A stretch of DNA of 21,948 nucleotides from JBFFSQ01 sp041572275 (GCA_041572275.1 JBFFSQ010000026.1:1-21948); one strand, 5' to 3'; positions 1-7,288 are shown, numbered from the stretch's first letter. Notes: generated from the letters alone by a model not told the origin. Made by a program: numbers and translations.

Positions 1-1
1 A

Positions 2-1492
2 ATTGTATCAGCGGCGGTACTATCTCACCGTTATATCACTGATCGCCAGTTACCGGACAAAGCCATCGACCTGGTGGATGAAGCCGCCAGTCGTATTCGT
101 ATGGAAATCGATTCCAAACCGGAGAGTATGGATAGACTGGAGCGTCGTTTAATTCAGTTGAAGATTGAGCGAGAAGCCCTGACCAAGGAAAGTGATAAGG
201 CGTCACTTGATCGTCTGTCCAAATTGCAGGAAGAAATTGACAAGCTGGAACAGGAATATACTGATCTGGAAGAAATCTGGACCTCGGAAAAAGCAGCATT
301 GCACGGTACTGCCAGTATTAAGGAGCAACTGGAACAGGCGCGTCTGGAACTGGAAACCTCACGTCGAGCAAATGATCTGGCTCGTATGTCAGAATTACAA
401 TACGGTCGTATTCCGGAGCTGGAAAAACAGCTGGATATGGCGGCACAGGCCGAGATGCAGGAAATGACGCTGTTACGAAACAGTGTCACCGAAGAAGAGA
501 TTGCTGAGGTGGTCTCTCGCTCCACCGGTATCCCGGTATCTAAAATGATGGAGGGCGAACGGGATAAATTACTGCGTATGGAAGAGGAACTGACCCGGCG
601 TGTGGTTGGGCAGAATGAGGCAGTAGTGGCGGTGTCGAATGCTATCCGTCGCTCACGTGCCGGTTTGTCGGATCCCAGTCGCCCCAATGGTTCATTCCTG
701 TTCCTGGGCCCAACCGGGGTTGGCAAGACCGAACTCACTAAGGCACTGGCAAGCTTCCTGTTTGATACTGAAGATGCAATGGTACGTATTGATATGTCCG
801 AGTTTATGGAAAAACATTCGGTGGCGAGATTAATTGGTGCGCCGCCGGGCTATGTGGGGTATGAGGAGGGCGGTTACTTAACCGAAGCTGTCCGGCGCAA
901 ACCCTACTCAGTGATATTGATGGATGAAGTGGAAAAGGCTCATCCTGATGTATTTAATGTGCTGTTGCAGGTACTGGATGACGGTCGTCTCACTGATGGT
1001 CAGGGGCGGACGGTAGATTTTCGAAATACGGTTATTGTGATGACCTCTAATCTGGGCTCGCAACGTATTCAGGAATATGCCGAGAAAGATGATTTTGAAG
1101 GTATAAAATCGGCAGTGATGGAAATCGTCGGTCAGCATTTTCGACCTGAATTTATTAACCGTGTCGATGAAAGCGTGGTGTTCCATCCGTTGGGTCGCAA
1201 GCAAATTCGTTCGATTACATCAATTCAGATCGAGTATCTCCGTCAGCGCTTGCAGGATAAAGATATGGATCTTCAGCTGACAGAAGCGGCACTGGATAAA
1301 CTTGGAGAAGCAGGTTTTGATCCGGTATATGGTGCACGTCCTTTGAAACGCGCAATTCAACAGTTGCTGGAAAATCAGCTAGCACAACTGTTATTGGAAG
1401 GTCAGTTCACCGCCGGGGATATCATTGAGGTCGATGTTGATGGCGAACAGCTAAGCTTCAGTCGTAGCAAGATGGCTACAGCGGCGGTATAA
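2..1492 (+). CDS. clpB: ATP-dependent disaggregase ClpB (3' part)
   Basis: AAA+ disaggregase that rescues aggregated proteins together with DnaK in the cytoplasm. The reading frame is open from base 2 and the first AAA+ domain lies outside the window, so this is a 5'-truncated view, not a broken gene. Visible in order: the end of the first AAA+ module (LSHRYITDRQLPDKAIDLVDEAA), the long coiled-coil middle domain rich in Glu, Lys and Leu, then the complete second AAA+ module with Walker A GPTGVGKT, the pore-loop region GAPPGYVGYEEGG, Walker B VILMDEVEKAHP, the sensor region MTSNLGS, and the C-terminal small domain with DPVYGARPLKRAIQQ. It aligns almost without gaps to E. coli ClpB as I remember it. 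A GTG at 74 would give a shorter reading frame but lies inside the conserved region and is not a real start. A strong terminator follows 22 bases after the stop, so the gene probably ends its transcription unit. Confidence 0.98.
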   Translation: MVSAAVLSHRYITDRQLPDKAIDLVDEAASRIRMEIDSKPESMDRLERRLIQLKIEREALTKESDKASLDRLSKLQEEIDKLEQEYTDLEEIWTSEKAALHGTASIKEQLEQARLELETSRRANDLARMSELQYGRIPELEKQLDMAAQAEMQEMTLLRNSVTEEEIAEVVSRSTGIPVSKMMEGERDKLLRMEEELTRRVVGQNEAVVAVSNAIRRSRAGLSDPSRPNGSFLFLGPTGVGKTELTKALASFLFDTEDAMVRIDMSEFMEKHSVARLIGAPPGYVGYEEGGYLTEAVRRKPYSVILMDEVEKAHPDVFNVLLQVLDDGRLTDGQGRTVDFRNTVIVMTSNLGSQRIQEYAEKDDFEGIKSAVMEIVGQHFRPEFINRVDESVVFHPLGRKQIRSITSIQIEYLRQRLQDKDMDLQLTEAALDKLGEAGFDPVYGARPLKRAIQQLLENQLAQLLLEGQFTAGDIIEVDVDGEQLSFSRSKMATAAV

Positions 1493-1513
1493 ACCAGCAA
1501 GCGATATCTTTTC

Positions 1514-1542
1514 AAGGGGCACCCTCCAGGGTGCCCTTTTTT
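1514..1542 (+). terminator. Rho-independent terminator of clpB
   Basis: Perfect 8-bp GC-rich stem GGGCACCC (1517-1524) / GGGTGCCC (1529-1536) with a four-base loop TCCA, followed directly by six T. It sits just after the clpB stop codon in the right orientation. Confidence 0.93.
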
Positions 1543-1879
1543 ATCTTAAGTTATCAGTCATTCGACAAGGCTGTGCTTTTTTACAGTGATGTTTTCAGTC
1601 AGCCTTTCATCCTGTTTCATTGTGCCGGGTGTCTGCTTAGGTCTCTACATGAAATTTTGGTCTATACTAAATTTTGTAATTGTATAAAAACAGCTTCAAG
1701 AGCGATCAGTAATACAATCAGGCTCAGTTCTGATTTGTTATATCTATATATACCGTATGTCGTGTCTTTGGTTAGCTTTGTCTGTGTGTAAATAATAGCT
1801 GTTATAGCTCTTTGCTATACTCTTCAATAAGTTATTGATATATAAAGTTTGTCACTCGTCTGAGTGATATGGAAATGCT
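1543..1879. other. AT-rich intergenic region between clpB and the lipoprotein gene
   Basis: About 340 bases rich in A and T. I find no convincing gene. A reading frame at 1531-1791 begins inside the clpB terminator, has no ribosome binding site and a composition like that of noncoding DNA. The right end holds a candidate extended -10 promoter (1813-1821) and a small hairpin (1852-1867) just before the next gene. Confidence 0.6.
1813..1821 (+). promoter_or_regulatory. Candidate extended -10 promoter for the lipoprotein/GGDEF-EAL pair
   Basis: TG-C-TATACT matches an extended -10 element (TGnTATAAT with one mismatch). No good -35 is seen 17 bases upstream. It would give a leader of about 50 bases before the GTG at 1880. 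The leader contains a perfect 6-bp hairpin TCACTC / GAGTGA (1852-1857 / 1862-1867, loop GTCT) ending four bases before the GGA that may serve as ribosome binding site. Confidence 0.4.
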
Positions 1880-2908
1880 GTGTCATATTTGATGAACAAA
1901 CGTTTTTCTGTGCCTTATGGCCTTGTTTTGCTCGGAAGCCTTTTGCTGACGAGTTGTGCCAGTATTGAGAAAAGCAAGCCAGAGCCGACACCGCAACCCC
2001 AGATTGTTACTCCTGTGTTTCAGCCGGCTGAACTGGAAAAGTTACCGCCACCGCCACCACCACCGGCACCTCCAGTCAAACAAGCCCAGGTAGCCATTAT
2101 CCAAAGCAGCGCCAGTGAATCTTTCAGCCAGGTCGCGATAGAGCTCAAATCAAAATTAACAGACCATGTTCAGGTGTTTGTACTCACTGGGAGTGTGCAT
2201 CAGGATGCTAAAACTCTAGAAATGATACAGGCTTCGGATCGTGAGCAGGTCGTCGCCATCGGTTTACGGGCGGCCAGGGTCGCTCGTCAGTTGAAGGAGA
2301 AGCAGGTTATATTCTGTCAGGTGTTTAATCTCAATGATGGCCTGATGTCAGAGACGATGAAAGGGGTGAGCAGTTTGCCGGCCCCTGAGCAGCTGTTTAG
2401 AGACTGGAAAGCTATGGATCCAGAGCTGCAACAGGTGGCAGTGTTTACCGGCAGCTCCATGCGGGATTATATCCTGCAGGCCAGGAAGGCTGCCGCACGT
2501 CAGGGCATTGCCTTGCGGCACCAGATTGTTAAAAATGATAAGGCATTTCTGTATGCCACCAAGCATTTGCCGGTGTCGGTGAAGGGGCATTGGCTGTTGC
2601 CGGATAATCGTGTTCTGAGTCGGAAGGTATTGAAGGAGGTTCTGTTGTTTAATTCCAAGGAGGGTCGTGAGACGGTGGTGTTCAGTCCAGCCTTATTGTC
2701 TTTTGGTGGACTGTTTTATGTGCAGGTACCGGCAACAGAAATTGCCCGATTGGTTGAGCAGCGCTTAACAAACGCAGCTGGAGAGGTGGAAGTACCTGGG
2801 CAGGATGTCATTTATAATCAGATTAATGAGATTGGCATTAACCTGAATATGGCTAAACAGCTGGGTTTGTCTATTCCCGCTACCTATGAGCAATTCATCT
2901 ATGACTGA
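1880..2908 (+). CDS. Outer-membrane lipoprotein with solute-binding-protein-like domain
   Basis: The sequence shows a lipoprotein signal (basic MNKR, hydrophobic core, lipobox LLTSC with Cys at residue 26), a proline-rich tether (residues 34-66, with seven consecutive Pro at 56-62), and an alpha/beta domain of about 250 residues. The domain (AIIQSSASESF, QVVAIGLRAAR, QVAVFTGSSMRDYI, TVVFSPALLSFGG, FYVQVPATEIARLVEQ) reads like the TrpX/ABC_sub_bind family of type 1 periplasmic binding folds; I infer this from pattern, not from a search. Ala at Cys+2 favours outer-membrane sorting by the Lol rules. No permease or ATPase gene is nearby, so transport is unlikely. Instead the 3' end overlaps a GGDEF-EAL gene, which suggests a ligand-sensing partner for it. 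The GTG at 1880 has GGA five bases upstream; ATG at 1892 (MNKRF) is an equally good signal-peptide start. Confidence 0.75.
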   Translation: MSYLMNKRFSVPYGLVLLGSLLLTSCASIEKSKPEPTPQPQIVTPVFQPAELEKLPPPPPPPAPPVKQAQVAIIQSSASESFSQVAIELKSKLTDHVQVFVLTGSVHQDAKTLEMIQASDREQVVAIGLRAARVARQLKEKQVIFCQVFNLNDGLMSETMKGVSSLPAPEQLFRDWKAMDPELQQVAVFTGSSMRDYILQARKAAARQGIALRHQIVKNDKAFLYATKHLPVSVKGHWLLPDNRVLSRKVLKEVLLFNSKEGRETVVFSPALLSFGGLFYVQVPATEIARLVEQRLTNAAGEVEVPGQDVIYNQINEIGINLNMAKQLGLSIPATYEQFIYD

Positions 2909-5195
2909 TCCATCGAAGATGAATGAGCCAGGCGTAGATAGTTGGGCAAAGGTTAAACATGTCTGGAGTAGTCTGAAAAGCGGTGTTCTTACTGAGCAGT
3001 CAGATAAAAACAGATTGAAACGCTTCTATGTCTGGGTTCGGCACCTGTCATTATTTTCACGCCGTCGCTCGCGCAGTCTGGTGACGCGCGTGCTATGGAT
3101 ACTGGTGATCTGGGGCATGCTGGTATATTTGTTGGCCATTGCTGGTATCTGGTGGGGTTCCAGTAAGGTTATTGAAGATAACTTTAGCAACCAGGCTTCA
3201 GAGTGGGTGAGAAAACTGGATGAGCTGGGTACGCCGCTATTTACTTCAGAAGACAAGGTTCAGTTTCGTTCCATCATTGACCATGTCGCTCGTTTCCCCG
3301 AATTATCCTATTTGCGTTATTACGAAGCATCAAATAACTCCATCATCGCCGAATATAAGGCTGAAAAATATCTGGATGCAAAAATTCCACGTTTGACACC
3401 TACTCATATGGAGTTGTTAAGAATCCGAGTAGAAGCTGATGAGCCGCTTTATGTGGAAACTGCGCAAAGTGACCTGTCACTGATACAGGCAGCTGCACCT
3501 ATCGTCGTTCGCTCGATTCAATCCGATGGCCTGATGGATTTTGACCTGAATGCCCAGCCCAGTGAAAACTACAAGATTATTGGTTTTATTGAATTGGGAC
3601 TGGATTTTGGTCTTTATCGAGAAAAACTGATTAAGAATATTTCCATAGGTAGTCTGGTGATTGCCTTGTTCCTGGTGTTTGCGGCAATTATTGGACGAGT
3701 TGTAATTAAGCGTGCTCTAAGCCCATTAACCAGCTTACGGCAGCCCCTGGATAAACTGGCGAAGGGTGATATTGATGTGACGGTTCAAGGTGAAGGTGAT
3801 GAAGAAATTGTATCCATTGCTAATGCTTTGAATACCACCATAACCGCGCTCAAAGGTCGGGATGAAAAATTACGCAAGCTTGCGAATTATGATGCCCTGA
3901 CGGGATTATTGAACAAACATAATTTTAATATTCAACTGAAGCAGGAAATGGAGCGTGTGCTTGAATATCGTGACAGCAGCGCCTTGATGTTTATCGATCT
4001 TGATGAGTTTAAGTATGTGAATGATCATCTGGGGCATGCTGCGGGTGATCGGTTGTTGATACAGATCGCTGACCTGCTGAAAGGTCGGATGCGTACAGAT
4101 GATGTGATTGCGCGGTTTGGTGGCGATGAGTTTACGGTGATCGCCAGGTCTGTCAGTGAGTCTGATGCGATAGCGATTGCGGACTCAATTGTTAAAAGCA
4201 TGCAGGACTTTGTGTTTGTTGAAAAGGACCAGGCATTCAATATTTATTGTAGTGTCGGTGTGGTGATGATTAATGAACAGGAGTCATCATTAGAAGAAGT
4301 ATTCTCACATGCGGATATGGCCTGTTATGAAGCTAAATCCGAGGGACGCAATCGCTATCATATGTATGATGCTGCTGAGCAGGCTGAGAACAGGCAGGCC
4401 GCCGATATTGGTTGGTCCAAGCGCATTAAAGATGCTTTGAATGATGATCGATTCTCACTCTATTATCAGCCTGTGATTGGTCTCCAGGATGCTAATTATG
4501 AATACTTTGAAGTGCTGCTCCGAATGCGGCTGCCTGATGAGGAGATCGTCTACCCCAATGCTTTTTTACCCGCAGCTGATCGGCTGGGTTTTTCCGTAGA
4601 TGTCGATTATCTGGTGATTCAAAAAGCCATGAGAAAGATTGCAGAATGTAAGGCTGAAGGCCGTAAACTGCGTCTATCAATCAATTTAACCGCACGAGCA
4701 TTTGCAGCACCTGACCTGGTGAATGTCGTTGAGCAGTGGATTAAAAAATACGATATTGAACCGGAACAGATCGTGTTTGAGATTACAGAGCAAACGGTCA
4801 TGCGCCAGCTTGATCATGCCAAGGAGAGAATAACGGAATTATCTGATCTGGGCTGTCATTTTGCGCTGGATGATTTTGGTGCCAATTTCAGTTCTTTTAG
4901 TTACCTGAAGCATTTGCCAGTGGATATACTGAAAATCGATGGCGATTTTGTGGCCGATATGGCGGATGATCCGGTCGATCAGACCATGGTTCAGGCTATG
5001 GTGAAAATTGCAAAAACCCTGAATAAACAAACAGTGGCTAAATATGTTGAAGATTTGGCAACTCTGGAATTGCTCAGGAAATATGGTGTTGATTATGTAC
5101 AGGGTAATTATTTCAGTAAGCCTGAACCCGTGCTCAATGTCGATTCATACCACAATGCCCATGAGAAACTCAGTAGTAATGTTGTTCATTTATAG
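2886..5195 (+). CDS. Membrane GGDEF-EAL c-di-GMP protein with periplasmic sensor
   Basis: Inner-membrane protein for cyclic di-GMP turnover. Order: basic cytoplasmic N-tail, TM1 (about residues 69-91), periplasmic domain of about 155 residues, TM2 (about 253-272), HAMP (about 273-325), GGDEF domain (about 330-495) and EAL domain (about 515-755). The GGDEF motif is intact (412-416), as is the inhibitory-site RxxD (Arg403/Asp406), so cyclase activity is predicted. In the EAL domain most metal and substrate residues are present: Glu542 (EVLLR), Asn600, Glu632 and Glu635, Asp662/Asp663, Lys683, Gln739. However, the Glu of the usual AEGVE motif is Lys719 (AKYVE), matching RocR Glu352 by exact spacing; hydrolysis is therefore probably impaired. 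The start is uncertain: ATG 2886 overlaps the lipoprotein gene by 23 bases, while ATG 2901 gives an 8-base overlap. Either way translation is probably coupled, implying that the two proteins act together. Confidence 0.93.
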   Translation: MSNSSMTDPSKMNEPGVDSWAKVKHVWSSLKSGVLTEQSDKNRLKRFYVWVRHLSLFSRRRSRSLVTRVLWILVIWGMLVYLLAIAGIWWGSSKVIEDNFSNQASEWVRKLDELGTPLFTSEDKVQFRSIIDHVARFPELSYLRYYEASNNSIIAEYKAEKYLDAKIPRLTPTHMELLRIRVEADEPLYVETAQSDLSLIQAAAPIVVRSIQSDGLMDFDLNAQPSENYKIIGFIELGLDFGLYREKLIKNISIGSLVIALFLVFAAIIGRVVIKRALSPLTSLRQPLDKLAKGDIDVTVQGEGDEEIVSIANALNTTITALKGRDEKLRKLANYDALTGLLNKHNFNIQLKQEMERVLEYRDSSALMFIDLDEFKYVNDHLGHAAGDRLLIQIADLLKGRMRTDDVIARFGGDEFTVIARSVSESDAIAIADSIVKSMQDFVFVEKDQAFNIYCSVGVVMINEQESSLEEVFSHADMACYEAKSEGRNRYHMYDAAEQAENRQAADIGWSKRIKDALNDDRFSLYYQPVIGLQDANYEYFEVLLRMRLPDEEIVYPNAFLPAADRLGFSVDVDYLVIQKAMRKIAECKAEGRKLRLSINLTARAFAAPDLVNVVEQWIKKYDIEPEQIVFEITEQTVMRQLDHAKERITELSDLGCHFALDDFGANFSSFSYLKHLPVDILKIDGDFVADMADDPVDQTMVQAMVKIAKTLNKQTVAKYVEDLATLELLRKYGVDYVQGNYFSKPEPVLNVDSYHNAHEKLSSNVVHL

Positions 5196-5202
5196 TTCTG
5201 TA

Positions 5203-5231
5203 AACACTCAGTCATTTGCAGACTGAGTGTT
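5203..5231. terminator. Hairpin between convergent genes, probable bidirectional terminator
   Basis: Perfect 11-bp stem AACACTCAGTC / GACTGAGTGTT with a seven-base loop, lying 7 bases after the GGDEF-EAL stop and 11 bases beyond the stop of the converging minus-strand gene. Neither strand has a long T tract, so termination strength is uncertain. Confidence 0.6.
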
Positions 5232-5242
5232 CCGGTGACTGA

Positions 5243-5797
5243 TTAGTGCTGAGTTTGTGTTGTAAAGCCTAGTGCTGATGCAATGCCCGCCAGTAACAGC
5301 CCCGCTAGAATACAGAGGGGACCGATGCCGGTTTCCAGTAAAGTGCCAGCCCAGGACATTTCAAATAGCGTCGATAGATAGAGCATGCCTGAGTGCATGA
5401 TTGCGCCAACAATAAACAACCAGCTGATCAGCTGTTTCATCCAGTTGGCCACCGCCAGAAATGCAATTACCAGCCCCACCACAATATTTAATAAAGATTC
5501 CAGGTTACCATGAGCATGTGCACCGCCCTTGATGTTATCAATGGACATCTCAACATTGAGGAGTGTGTTCAGGCTTAAAAGACCTGCCGTGTTGGCTTTG
5601 GCAATTTGTTCAGCGCTCAAGGCTTCCAGGTTTTCTTCAAATTCATTCTCCTGCAATGCCTGTAGTCGTCCGACATGTACCTGTTTGTCGGCTACGGCAC
5701 TACCATAGTCCTGGTACATGTTGACCATTACGGGACCGAGCGCTGCTGTAAATACCAGATATAAAAAGCCAAAGACGATATTTTTCTTGCCGATCAT
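5243..5797 (-). CDS. Four-TM inner-membrane protein of unknown function
   Basis: I do not recognise this 184-residue protein. Visible: TM1 at about residues 8-27, a soluble segment of about 70 residues with a Glu-rich stretch (NEFEENLEALSAEQ), then TM2 (about 98-118), TM3 (121-145) and TM4 (154-177). Histidines cluster at the membrane entrance in GGAHAHGN (His94, His96), with a further His135 in TM3 (IMHSGM). The HAH-before-helix pattern recalls small membrane proteins related to heme-copper oxidase subunit I, but this is only a resemblance. The gene is well supported: ribosome site AGGAG at 5805-5809 lies seven bases before the ATG, and a candidate promoter is present upstream. It stands alone on this strand, convergent with the GGDEF-EAL gene and separated from the SDR gene by a terminator and probable small RNA. 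Confidence 0.85.
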   Translation of the reverse strand: MIGKKNIVFGFLYLVFTAALGPVMVNMYQDYGSAVADKQVHVGRLQALQENEFEENLEALSAEQIAKANTAGLLSLNTLLNVEMSIDNIKGGAHAHGNLESLLNIVVGLVIAFLAVANWMKQLISWLFIVGAIMHSGMLYLSTLFEMSWAGTLLETGIGPLCILAGLLLAGIASALGFTTQTQH

Positions 5798-5830
5798 GGC
5801 CGGTCTCCTAGGGGTATGAGTGGATGTCTA

Positions 5831-5859
5831 TTTAAAACATAAAACAAGCATGGCTGCAA
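5831..5859 (-). promoter_or_regulatory. Candidate sigma-70 promoter for the four-TM protein gene
   Basis: On the minus strand TTGCAG (5859-5854), 17-base spacer, TTTAAA (5836-5831). Each box matches four of six consensus bases. The position, 34 bases before the start codon, is reasonable. Confidence 0.4.
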
Positions 5860-5917
5860 ATATGTGTAGTGGTTCAGGGTAGGAGAAGAGTGGTATTAGT
5901 AGAGAATGTTTTAACGT

Positions 5918-5946
5918 ATAAAAAAGGGCCTGTAAGCAGGCCCTTT
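5918..5946 (-). terminator. Rho-independent terminator, minus strand
   Basis: Perfect 10-bp stem: on the minus strand AAAGGGCCTG (5946-5937), loop CTTA, CAGGCCCTTT (5932-5923), running into further T. The T tract is only on the minus strand, so it acts on leftward transcripts. Confidence 0.88.
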
Positions 5947-6015
5947 GGAAGTTGCCATACGAACTGTATTACAGGTTCGTTGCAATGATGCCGACATGTA
6001 TCCTCTGAATACAGC
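5918..6015 (-). ncRNA. Candidate small RNA upstream of the four-TM gene
   Basis: On the minus strand a -10-like GATAAT (6027-6022) is followed by three successive hairpins. Hairpin 1: TGTAT / ATACA (6013-5997) whose loop reads TCAGAGG. Hairpin 2: TTGC-ACGAAC / GTTCGT-GCAA (5985-5952) with small bulges. Hairpin 3 is an intrinsic terminator ending in a T tract. No start codon with a usable frame is evident in the ~98 bases. No clear -35 is seen. The terminator could instead serve the SDR transcript, whose stop codon lies about 290 bases upstream of it. Confidence 0.45.
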
Positions 6016-6238
6016 AACAGTATTATCATTTAATTGAATACTAATATTTGAGAGGGATGACTTATGTGACTAAGTTACACATTTGTACAAAAAATGATCA
6101 GCTGCTACTCGAGATGTGGGGGATAATGGATGGCTTAAAACGAAGATATCGGCAAAATAGTGACATTTGCTGACCAGTTGAGAACAAATCGGATCAATTT
6201 TTCCTCAGGTGGGAGTGGGGCGGGCTTTTTGTTGTCAC
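6016..6238. promoter_or_regulatory. Noncoding gap 3' of the SDR gene with operator-like dyads
   Basis: No gene seen. It contains the dyad ATGTG-N9-CACAT (6064-6068 / 6078-6082) and, touching it, the perfect 8-base palindrome TTGTACAA (6083-6090). Both lie 40-65 bases upstream of the -10 of the candidate leftward small RNA, a place where a regulator could bind. No known operator consensus is matched. Confidence 0.3.
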
Positions 6239-7090
6239 TTAGCGCTTACCGCCACCACCAGCCTTGATCAGGATTCGGTCCATCATGCGGAAACTGAGCA
6301 GGCGTTTCAGGTAGCCAAATAAATAGGTGGGCACAGTGACGTAATAACGAATTCGGGGCCTTGGAGATTCCAGCGCATGGATGACCTTCGCCAGTACAGC
6401 TTCCGGCCCGAGGGTAAAGGGTGCAGCGGGTCCTTCCTTGTTAAGACGATCGATCATTGATTGATACTGCTGGCGGTGAGCACTTTGTTCGGTATCGATG
6501 AACGTAGTGAAGGCCTTGTGGGCATTGGCCCGAAATCGACTGATGATCGGACCGGGCTCGACCAGGCTGATGTGGATGCCGGTCGCGTTGAGCTCCTGCC
6601 GCAGGGTGTCGGTGAAACCTTCGATGGCAAATTTGCTGGCATTATAGGCACCCCGGTAGGGCATGGCCGCAAATCCGAGTACTGAGCTGTTCTTGATGAT
6701 GCGACCGTGGCCCTGCTGGCGCATGACGGGAATAATCAGGTTGGTAAGTTCAATCCAGCCGAAAACATTGGTTTCAAACTGAGCACGCAGGGCATCCCGG
6801 CTTAAGTCTTCGACGGCGCCTGGCAGGCCATAGGCACCGTTATTGAACAGGGCATCCAGCGTGCCCCCTGTTCTGTTGAGGATATCGGCAACAGCATTCT
6901 GGATAGATTCACTGTCATCCAGGTCCAGTTGTACGGCTTCAAAACCCTCATTTTCGAGTTTTTCGACATCCTCGTTTCGACGTGCGGTGGCAAATACGCG
7001 ATAGCCACGGTCACGTAGTCCATGGGCGACACAGTAGCCAATTCCAGTGGAACAACCGGTTATGAGTATGGATTTGCTTGTTTTATGCAT
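6239..7090 (-). CDS. YbbO-like short-chain dehydrogenase/reductase
   Basis: Classical SDR oxidoreductase of 283 residues, probably NADP(H)-dependent and cytoplasmic. Nucleotide-binding glycine motif TGCSTGIG sits at residues 12-19; catalytic residues are Ser (NSSVLG), Tyr and Lys (YNASK), with the following EPGPI. The usual NNAG motif reads NNGAYG, with Gly and Ala swapped. The C-terminal segment (FTLGPEAVLAKVIHALESP, then RYYVTVPTYLFGYLKRLL and MMDRIL) closely follows E. coli YbbO, described as an aldehyde reductase; the true substrate is unknown. The start is fixed by the family, since only about seven residues precede the first strand, although no good ribosome site is seen. The gene is divergent from aspS and separated from the four-TM gene by a terminator. 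Its 3' end has several Gly residues and a basic tail. Confidence 0.93.
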   Translation of the reverse strand: MHKTSKSILITGCSTGIGYCVAHGLRDRGYRVFATARRNEDVEKLENEGFEAVQLDLDDSESIQNAVADILNRTGGTLDALFNNGAYGLPGAVEDLSRDALRAQFETNVFGWIELTNLIIPVMRQQGHGRIIKNSSVLGFAAMPYRGAYNASKFAIEGFTDTLRQELNATGIHISLVEPGPIISRFRANAHKAFTTFIDTEQSAHRQQYQSMIDRLNKEGPAAPFTLGPEAVLAKVIHALESPRPRIRYYVTVPTYLFGYLKRLLSFRMMDRILIKAGGGGKR

Positions 7091-7118
7091 ATTTTGTGAC
7101 AGTTGGCCTATCTAGGGT

Positions 7119-7147
7119 TTGGCAGAATACACCCCCGCCTTTATAAT
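7119..7147 (+). promoter_or_regulatory. Near-consensus sigma-70 promoter for aspS
   Basis: -35 TTGGCA (7119-7124), 17-base spacer, -10 TATAAT (7142-7147): one mismatch to consensus overall. Predicted start about 7154, giving a leader of about 135 bases before aspS. Confidence 0.85.
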
Positions 7148-7212
7148 ATCCCGCCTTTTATGAATTGGTAGATTCAGGTACAGGTGACAAAACGACTGGA
7201 TCTTCTGCCGGT

Positions 7213-7272
7213 AACACGTGTTGTTGCTGTCTAATACCCCGTTTGATTATACGGGGGTGATTTAATTTTTTT
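7213..7272 (+). promoter_or_regulatory. Structured aspS leader: palindrome and terminator-like hairpin
   Basis: Inside the predicted aspS leader are a perfect palindrome AACACGTGTT (7213-7222) and a hairpin ACCCCGT / ACGGGG(G)T (7236-7242 / 7251-7258, one extra G, loop of eight). Seven bases downstream of the hairpin is a run of seven T (7266-7272), which looks like an intrinsic terminator 17 bases before the start codon. Since a strong promoter lies just upstream, it could be an attenuator. No T-box features were recognised. Confidence 0.45.
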
Positions 7273-7288
7273 AACTCGGATTTGAATT

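Noticed and set aside
154..738. Long minus-strand frame opposite clpB
   Set aside because: Serine- and arginine-rich shadow of the well-conserved clpB coding strand.
1531..1791. Open frame of 86 codons after clpB
   Set aside because: It starts inside the clpB terminator, has no ribosome site and looks like AT-rich noncoding sequence.
6064..6082. CRP-like site ATGTG...CACAT
   Set aside because: The half-site spacing is one base too long for the TGTGA-N6-TCACA consensus; kept only as an unnamed dyad.
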